Shown here one piece after another: positions 58,470 through 64,000 of a DNA stretch of 64,000 nucleotides. Source of the DNA: Telopea speciosissima (Eukaryota; Streptophyta; Magnoliopsida; Proteales; Proteaceae); the NCBI RefSeq assembly GCF_018873765.1, contig NC_057924.1:11495001-11559000 (forward strand), read 5' to 3'. The translations under genes were made by a program, and so were the position numbers. How positions within the stretch are numbered: position 1 is the stretch's first letter; each line of letters opens with the position of its first letter. The notes under the pieces were generated by a model, which was given only the letters and a program-made list of their open reading frames with translations, searched no databases and was not told the origin of the DNA.

Positions 58470-59345
58470 CCAAAACCCCGATTCATCCGGCCTTTCTTCC
58501 TCTTTTCTAACACTTCCCTACTCCGCCACTCTCATTCTCTGCCGGCACTTGCGGCACAGAGCTCTGCAAGTGCCTCTGACCAGCAGCCATTTGTGTATCA
58601 AAACTAACTTCATATGCTCCAGGTATCCGAGTTAATATCAGGTAAGAGATTCTACATCTCACTGTTTATTTTTACTCTCAGCAAAGGAGTAGTGGAGGTT
58701 AATATTCAATCTTTTTGGCGGAAGTTGTTCATTGTTCTGTTAATTATCTCTATCGAGTCGGCGACTGCATCTATGCAAATCGGAAGTTTGTTTTTTCTGC
58801 AGAAGTTCGTTTGATATATAGTTTCTGAAACCTGATTCCTGTTTGCTATGGATACTATCTGAAATTTTGTGTTAGCGTGTAAGGGGTTTCGTACATCACG
58901 AGTTCTGTACGAAGCTTGAGATTCTGCAAGTTTTTGTGTTAGCGTGTAAGGATTTACATAGAGTTAGGCCTTTGGTGCTTAATAAAATACTTAAATAGGC
59001 TTTGAGTGCTTAATAAAATACTGAAATCTAGCGTATGCCGAGAATGAGTCCTCCAGTACTTAATAAAATACTGAAAGGTTCTATGGGCGAAAATTTGGTA
59101 ACTTCAACTCCATTAACAACCACTTACGAATCATTTTTCGGCCTACACCCCTTATCACAATTTTTGGATCAAACAGATCCATTGACACAAATATTAATGG
59201 GCGAAAGTTGAGTTATTTAGGTCCTGGAGGAGCTCGTCCAGGGTGGCATCTCACTCATGGCTCAGGGCCCGGAAGTAGGCCTTCTTCACCCTCTACCTAA
59301 GCTGCACAGGAAAGGCCCAAAGCAAATCCTGGGGAACAGTAAGGC
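58470..59345 (+). other. Leader-like stretch with a strong splice donor, no CDS found
   Basis: 58480-58640 is CT-rich like a plant 5'UTR and ends in ATATCAG|GTAAGAG (donor at 58640). Downstream I find no convincing coding exon; 59225-59340 is GC-richer but matches nothing I know. This could be the start of an unannotated or dead gene. Confidence 0.25.
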
Positions 59346-59520
59346 TGCGTTTTGTAACGATGCTGTTTTGGGAACACTGTTCTTTGACAAAATCATCTTT
59401 TGCTGTTTCTTCATTGAAAGATCATTCTTTACCTATTGTTGGGCGTTTGGTAAACTTGTTCTGGAATTGTTCCCGGGATCGTCCCTTAACCGAAGTGTAA
59501 AAATGAAAAAATACATTTAG
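59346..59520 (+). repeat. MITE-like fragment
   Basis: GGCTGCGTTTTGTAACGATG, GTTGGGCGTTTGGTAAAC and GGAATTGTTCCCGGGA resemble a widespread plant MITE type whose ends read GGGTGCGTTTGGTAACG. The right terminus is not clear. Confidence 0.4.
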
Positions 59521-62446
59521 TTTAGCGGGCATGGAGCGATTCGAGGTGGTTAACTTGTATACCCTAATTCTCAAACTTGGAGTTCACGTTCTGATCTAGC
59601 AAATCGACTTTTTAGATGAGTTCCATAGTTTTGGACAGGACGGGGGGAACCAGGAGGTAAAGCGGCTGTTATAGCAATTGGGCAAATACGTGTATACTAG
59701 CTTATTAGCAAAAAAAAATCCAAATCTCAAAACCCCAAAACCCATTCACGATCGAAACCTTCTTCGTTTCACTTTCCATTCACGATCGAAACCCCAACAC
59801 CTTGAGCCGCTGCCGTTTCCTGCAAACCATCCTCAAATCGAAGGAGCCTTAGGATACCTCTGTAATCAACACTGGAGTTGAGCACTTGAGCTACAACCTG
59901 AGAACCAAACATTCCCAAATCCTAACTCTCTCGCTGGTGTCTTTCTCTCTAATCCCCATCACAGATTTGCGGACTAACAAATAGGGGAATTGTGGCTACT
60001 GATGTCTTTCTCTCTAATCCCCATTACCCCTCACCCGGATTTGCAAACTAGCACTATCCTCTCTCACGATTAACCTCAAACTCGGAACAATTTCAACAAT
60101 TCGAAGCTTCAAGACCGTCCAAACGAGGAGGAGAAAAGAGAATTTCCCCCCCCCCCCAGAAGAGTTGTAGTGAAGGAGCGATGTGATCGTTGTGGTGGTG
60201 GAGAGCTTGTGATACGACAACAGAAGGTAGTTAATGGCCTTGCAATTGACTTGGCAATCGGAAATCCTTGAGTCCAATTTGCAGCAGATAGATAGATAGA
60301 TAGATAGACTCCATACCTTCTCTTTGTAGCGGCGAGTTGAAGAGAGATGAGCTCCTTCAACTGAGAGAGATACCCCTAACGGATTTCTTGGGTTTCATTG
60401 GGTTTTTAGGGAACAATCTTCTTTAAACTCATCTTCAAATGAAGAAACATGGGTCGACATGTTTTAAAAAAACAGAAGTCGTGCGTGCCCTAACAAGAAC
60501 TTGCAATGCGGAGGAAAAGAGATTCAAGAGAAAACCCTTTCGTGCCTTAATTTTTGGAAGAGGTAGGGCACTTCCTCCAACGAAACCTCTGATTCTGATA
60601 AGCTTCCCCCCCCCCCCCTTCTTCTTATTGTGCCCAATCAACTACAAAGATAGATTTGTATTGTTTACTGGTCGTTCATGAACTTCTTTATGCATGGTAT
60701 TTTTTTCAGTTGATGGCTCCATGATTTATTTAACTATTAGAATTTTTTTTAGCCGTGGAAATAATTTAGGTTGTAGTTTAGATCTTTTCAAATGTTAAAA
60801 GTACTCGTGACAATCAAGTAATTAACATTTCAAAGCTATATCCTTTGGGCAATTGTATTATGATGCTTTGTTTGATGGACAAGAAGCTGAATGGTGTAAA
60901 CAATGTGTTTGCTTCTTTTCCCCCCTTTGATGCTTTGGATATACAAATTAGCGAGTGTGTAATTTAGGATGAACCACTTCCATATATAATAAAAAAAAAA
61001 AAAAAAAAAAGGAAAAAAAAAGGATGAACCACTTGGCTGTAGCATTTGGACACTATTCTCATTCTTATTGCTTTATTGAAATATCTATTGTTTTGCGCTT
61101 TTGCTAATTGGAAAGTGTATGTGTTTGTGTAGTTTACAGTTTACACAAAGTCATTTCCTCATTTTATGGCTTGTATGTGATTCTTGATGTGGCTTAAAGT
61201 TTTGATTCTTGATATAAGAATGATTATATCATTGCTATACTAGGTATATTAGATCTATATAAAAAAAATACTAGGGCTCCTAAGCAATGCCTAGGTGGGC
61301 GCCTTGTTGCCTAAGTTCTTAGGCGGCCCTCCAACGTCTTGGGTCGCCTAGGTGCCGTGACAACTACGGAAATCTAGTACATTTCGATTGGCCGTATCGG
61401 TTGATCATTTTGGTGGTCAAATGGTCATATTTTGGCCTGAAACTTCAAGAAAACCCTAATTAAGCATCTCTAAACATATTTGAACTTTTAAGACTAAAAA
61501 AAAAAACCCACACAAAATGGTTGTTTGGCTTTGGACCCTAGGTTGTTTCTGTACATTGTATGTTTTGGTATCCTTTCTCTTATGTAACCTCTTTTACGCT
61601 CAATTTAGTAATAGAAAACACAACATTCAATAACAGCAATTGAAATATGTATTAAAAATGAAGAAAAGCCATTCAGTACAAAATGTTAAAAAAGTATCAT
61701 CATAGACACTTAATAGGGATTGCCTATTTAAGCATGTTTACATATGTTTGAAGCATTACATTGGAAAAAAAAAACATCCAAAGTAGTAGTTTGACTTTCG
61801 ACCCTACGACATTGTAGCCATGTCATCCTTTGTTTGAAGAATATCTTAAAGTCCATTGCAACAGCTCTATAGGTAGAAAATTTGGCCAAATGATGCTTCA
61901 AATCCATCCAAATGTTGGAATGGATGCTCCATAGTTGATAAATGATCACCATGTCTTGATTCAATAGCAAAAATGGAAGGTTTTGCCAAAAAATTGAGGT
62001 TTTCTAGCGGTTATGGTGTTCTCAGGAGAAAAGCAAGGTTCTAAATCTCGGTTTTGAGGCCGGTTTCACCAGCCAGGAAATCGAGATTTTTTAGGTTTCG
62101 ACTGAAACCAGGTCGAAACCTGATACCTTTCCCCAACCAACTCAATACCATGGTTTCGAGGGCCAAACAATTGTTTTTTGCCCTGGTTTTTTCTGGGCAG
62201 CCTATTTTGGACATTTCAAACATAATCCATTAAGTATTTTCACACCCAAAAAAAAAAAAATAAAAAATAAAAAATAAAAAATAAAAATCAAAATGGTACT
62301 TGTGGTTTTTACCCAAGTTTGTATACACTGAATGATCTTGTAAAGTGTACACTAGCCTTATTATAAAATTTAACTGAACATATAGATAAACTACTGGAAG
62401 TGTAAATAATCCATTTTAACAATATGGATGATACAACACTCATCAT
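59521..62446. other. Intergenic DNA with microsatellites
   Basis: GATA repeat at about 60287-60308, C homopolymers near 60147 and 60606, A runs near 60990 and 62250. 61274-61372 is a partial hAT-type MITE (listed separately). No gene recognised. Confidence 0.5.
61274..61372. repeat. Partial hAT-type MITE (third family member)
   Basis: Shares GCCTAGGTGGGCGCCTTG, TTGGGTCGCC and the end CCGTGACAACTACGG with 50651-50806. The left terminus is missing. Confidence 0.55.
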
Positions 62447-63082
62447 TCAATTCCACGAGGAGTTTCTTGGTGGGTCCAATCCACGAGCTGCGTACCACTG
62501 AAGATGTGGTAGCCGTTCCTCAGAATGCAACACATATGTATCCCATGACATGTTTTGGGCCCAATTGTTTTGATAGTCCATTATTGCCCATTTATAAGCC
62601 CCATCATCAACTTGTCCAAGATATCCCAATCTAGGGAAGGGCTCCCTGAGATTGTAAGAAGGTGGAGCTGACACACATGGTTGGGCTAGATATCCGAAGA
62701 TGCTGTCGACAAATGATGACCCAACACCTGACCCATCCCCATATCCAAAAGATGCAGAAGATGCACCATGGCCACTTCCATATCCAAATGAAGCAGAAGA
62801 TCCACCATGACCACCACGACCACCACCATATCCAAATGAACCGGCGTTCTCAAAGGATGGTCCACCAGCATATCCACTATACGGTCCATTCCCAGCATGT
62901 GATGCTGATCCGACGCTTTTGAAGCCACTATCACCATGATGCGCTGGATTGGGACTTTCTTCTACGAAGGATGGCGTGTGCCAATTCCCAAATCCTCTAC
63001 TATCCCCCAAACTCATGGCTTCCATTGTGCCAGAGAAGCTTGATATATCCATTCCAGCTGCCTCCTGATGCAGATTCATCAC
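62447..63082 (-). CDS. Gly/Ser-rich open frame of unknown origin, about 210 aa
   Basis: The minus-strand frame from ATG 63079 (MNLHQEAAGMDISSFSGTME) to the stop at 62449-62447 is unbroken. The middle (about 75-125) repeats SASFGYGxGxG two to three times within a glycine-rich stretch. The end is non-repetitive with several Trp residues (YKWAIMDYQNNWAQNMSWDT; LPHLQWYAARGLDPP). I do not recognise the family. It could be the last exon of a gene or the C-terminal part of a DNA-transposon protein; an LTR-like repeat starts directly upstream at about 63098, so any earlier exons would lie beyond it or be lost. Codon-like structure and length argue against chance. Confidence 0.45.
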   Translation of the reverse strand: MMNLHQEAAGMDISSFSGTMEAMSLGDSRGFGNWHTPSFVEESPNPAHHGDSGFKSVGSASHAGNGPYSGYAGGPSFENAGSFGYGGGRGGHGGSSASFGYGSGHGASSASFGYGDGSGVGSSFVDSIFGYLAQPCVSAPPSYNLREPFPRLGYLGQVDDGAYKWAIMDYQNNWAQNMSWDTYVLHSEERLPHLQWYAARGLDPPRNSSWN

Positions 63083-63097
63083 CGAAATAAACTTGTT

Positions 63098-63560
63098 TTT
63101 AGGAATAAGTCTAGGGTTGGATTATATACATGTTGGGCCTTTGATCCCATGGGTTTTCAATGTAATAGGTCACTTTTATAGACCTAAAGTATGGGTAATA
63201 AGGTTGCATACGGGATTAGCTGTTTTAGTTCTATACTTAGTTTTATTTGTAATTTTTTTTTTGTGTTTTAAATTGAACTTGTTTGAACCAGTGATTCTAT
63301 TTAAGTGTAATTAGTAGATTTTCTTTTAAGTTGGTTTAGTGGTCATGTGACTACTTAAGTAAGTCACATGACTTTTTAAGTCATCCACTCCTCCCCACAG
63401 TTCATAGGGAGGATGTGCTTTGTAATAGTCGGCTAGGGGGGATTCTCCCACTCCTAGACTGAATAGGAAATAGGCCCTTTGGCCCTTATAAATAAATAAA
63501 ATCGTGGGGCTCCTCTTTACCTCACAATTTAAAAAATTACTCTTCAAGGCCGCTGCTGCA
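63098..63560 (+). mobile_element. Solo-LTR-like repeat, family member 3
   Basis: GGAATAAGTCTAGGGTTGGA, TATATACATGTTGGGCC, AGACCTAAAGTATGGGT and a TATA-like CCCTTATAAATAAATA (about 63483) match the copies at 46891 and 50392 in order. The segment after it (63561-63760) may be its R/U5 part. Confidence 0.6.
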
Positions 63561-63760
63561 ACTTGTCTTCTCCAAAGAGAATTGTCTTGTGTTTGATCAA
63601 GGCTGATCCGATTGACACCTTGCTGGGGGAAGCCCGGGTGGTTCGAATTGTTTACATTATCTTCTCCATTACTGTTACATTCAAGTTCTGGTTTCAAGCA
63701 TCATTCTACATCAACAAAATTCTGTTCAAGTTGTTCTTCATTCAACAAGTAAGTTTGAAC

Positions 63761-64000
63761 TAATCCCAAACCCTAACCATTATCTTCTTCTCCTCTAGAC
63801 CATCCATAACCTATATAGCATAACCCAACCATCAGAACACTACCCAAAGCTGACCAAGTGTCCCTCTGTACTCGATCTAATTCTGGTCCCATTCTGCCCA
63901 GCAAACCCTAGTATCCCCACTCTCCTCTCTTTCCAAACCCTAACCCTAATCTCCATTAAACCAACATCCCTTGCTGCCGATTCAACCTATACCTTCTCTA
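63761..64000. other. Window end, CT-rich with CCCTAA words
   Basis: AAACCCTAACC and AAACCCTA occur several times (63767, 63904, 63934). Such words are common in plant leaders (telo-box), so a gene start might lie beyond the window. Nothing further can be supported. Confidence 0.3.

Noticed and set aside
1-64000. CRISPR arrays, operons, phage or bacterial features
   Set aside because: No regularly spaced identical repeats, and gene structure with GT-AG introns is plant-like.

Overview
This window looks like nuclear DNA of a flowering plant. It is AT-rich and intron-bearing, full of decayed retrotransposons and small inverted-repeat elements, and carries a few conserved angiosperm genes. I cannot fix the lineage. 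The Au-type SINEs, the long TE-filled introns and the protein sequences would suit an early-diverging eudicot or a magnoliid, but that is a guess.

Five protein-coding genes are supported. (1) 4489-5370 (+): an intronless CDS for a membrane-anchored SAM-dependent methyltransferase, with a likely 5'UTR intron at 4341-4422. (2) 21078-21977 (+): an N-terminal MGCC (myristoylation-type) Ser/Arg/Pro-rich plant protein. (3) 25493-29593 (-): a two-exon, single-span membrane protein of 147 aa; its exons were joined here across a 3.7-kb intron. (4) 43156-43401 (+): a small plant-specific protein with an FQYDPxSYALNFDDG-type C-terminus, behind an in-frame 27-nt tandem repeat. (5) 46483-53939 (-): GID8, the LisH-CTLH-CRA subunit of the GID/CTLH E3 ubiquitin ligase. 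Six coding exons join in frame to 226 aa, and the start codon is the last three bases of the first coding exon.

The rest is mostly repeats. From 7.3 to 12.7 kb lies a decayed Ty1/copia element (gag, protease, integrase) with a duplicated LTR-PBS-gag-start module. From 18.2 to 20.7 kb there is a nest: a PIF/Harbinger-type MITE, a second MITE-like shell, a 1.3-kb poly(A)-tailed retroposon carrying a dead ORTHRUS/VIM-like PHD finger, and a retroposed 34-nt piece of U2 snRNA between 16-bp direct repeats. LINE remnants lie at 36.3-36.7 kb (RNase H) and 55.4-57.0 kb (reverse transcriptase to zinc-binding region), both on the minus strand. Two Au-type SINEs, hAT- and Mutator-type MITEs with clean target-site duplications, several foldbacks and three copies of one LTR family fill much of 40-64 kb, including the GID8 introns and promoter.

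The genes do not form a pathway or cluster; they are independent loci in repeat-rich DNA. The least expected items are the PHD retroposon, the U2 fragment, the duplicated upstream region of the 43-kb gene and the MITE next to the GID8 promoter. I see no CRISPR array, rRNA gene or intact tRNA gene.
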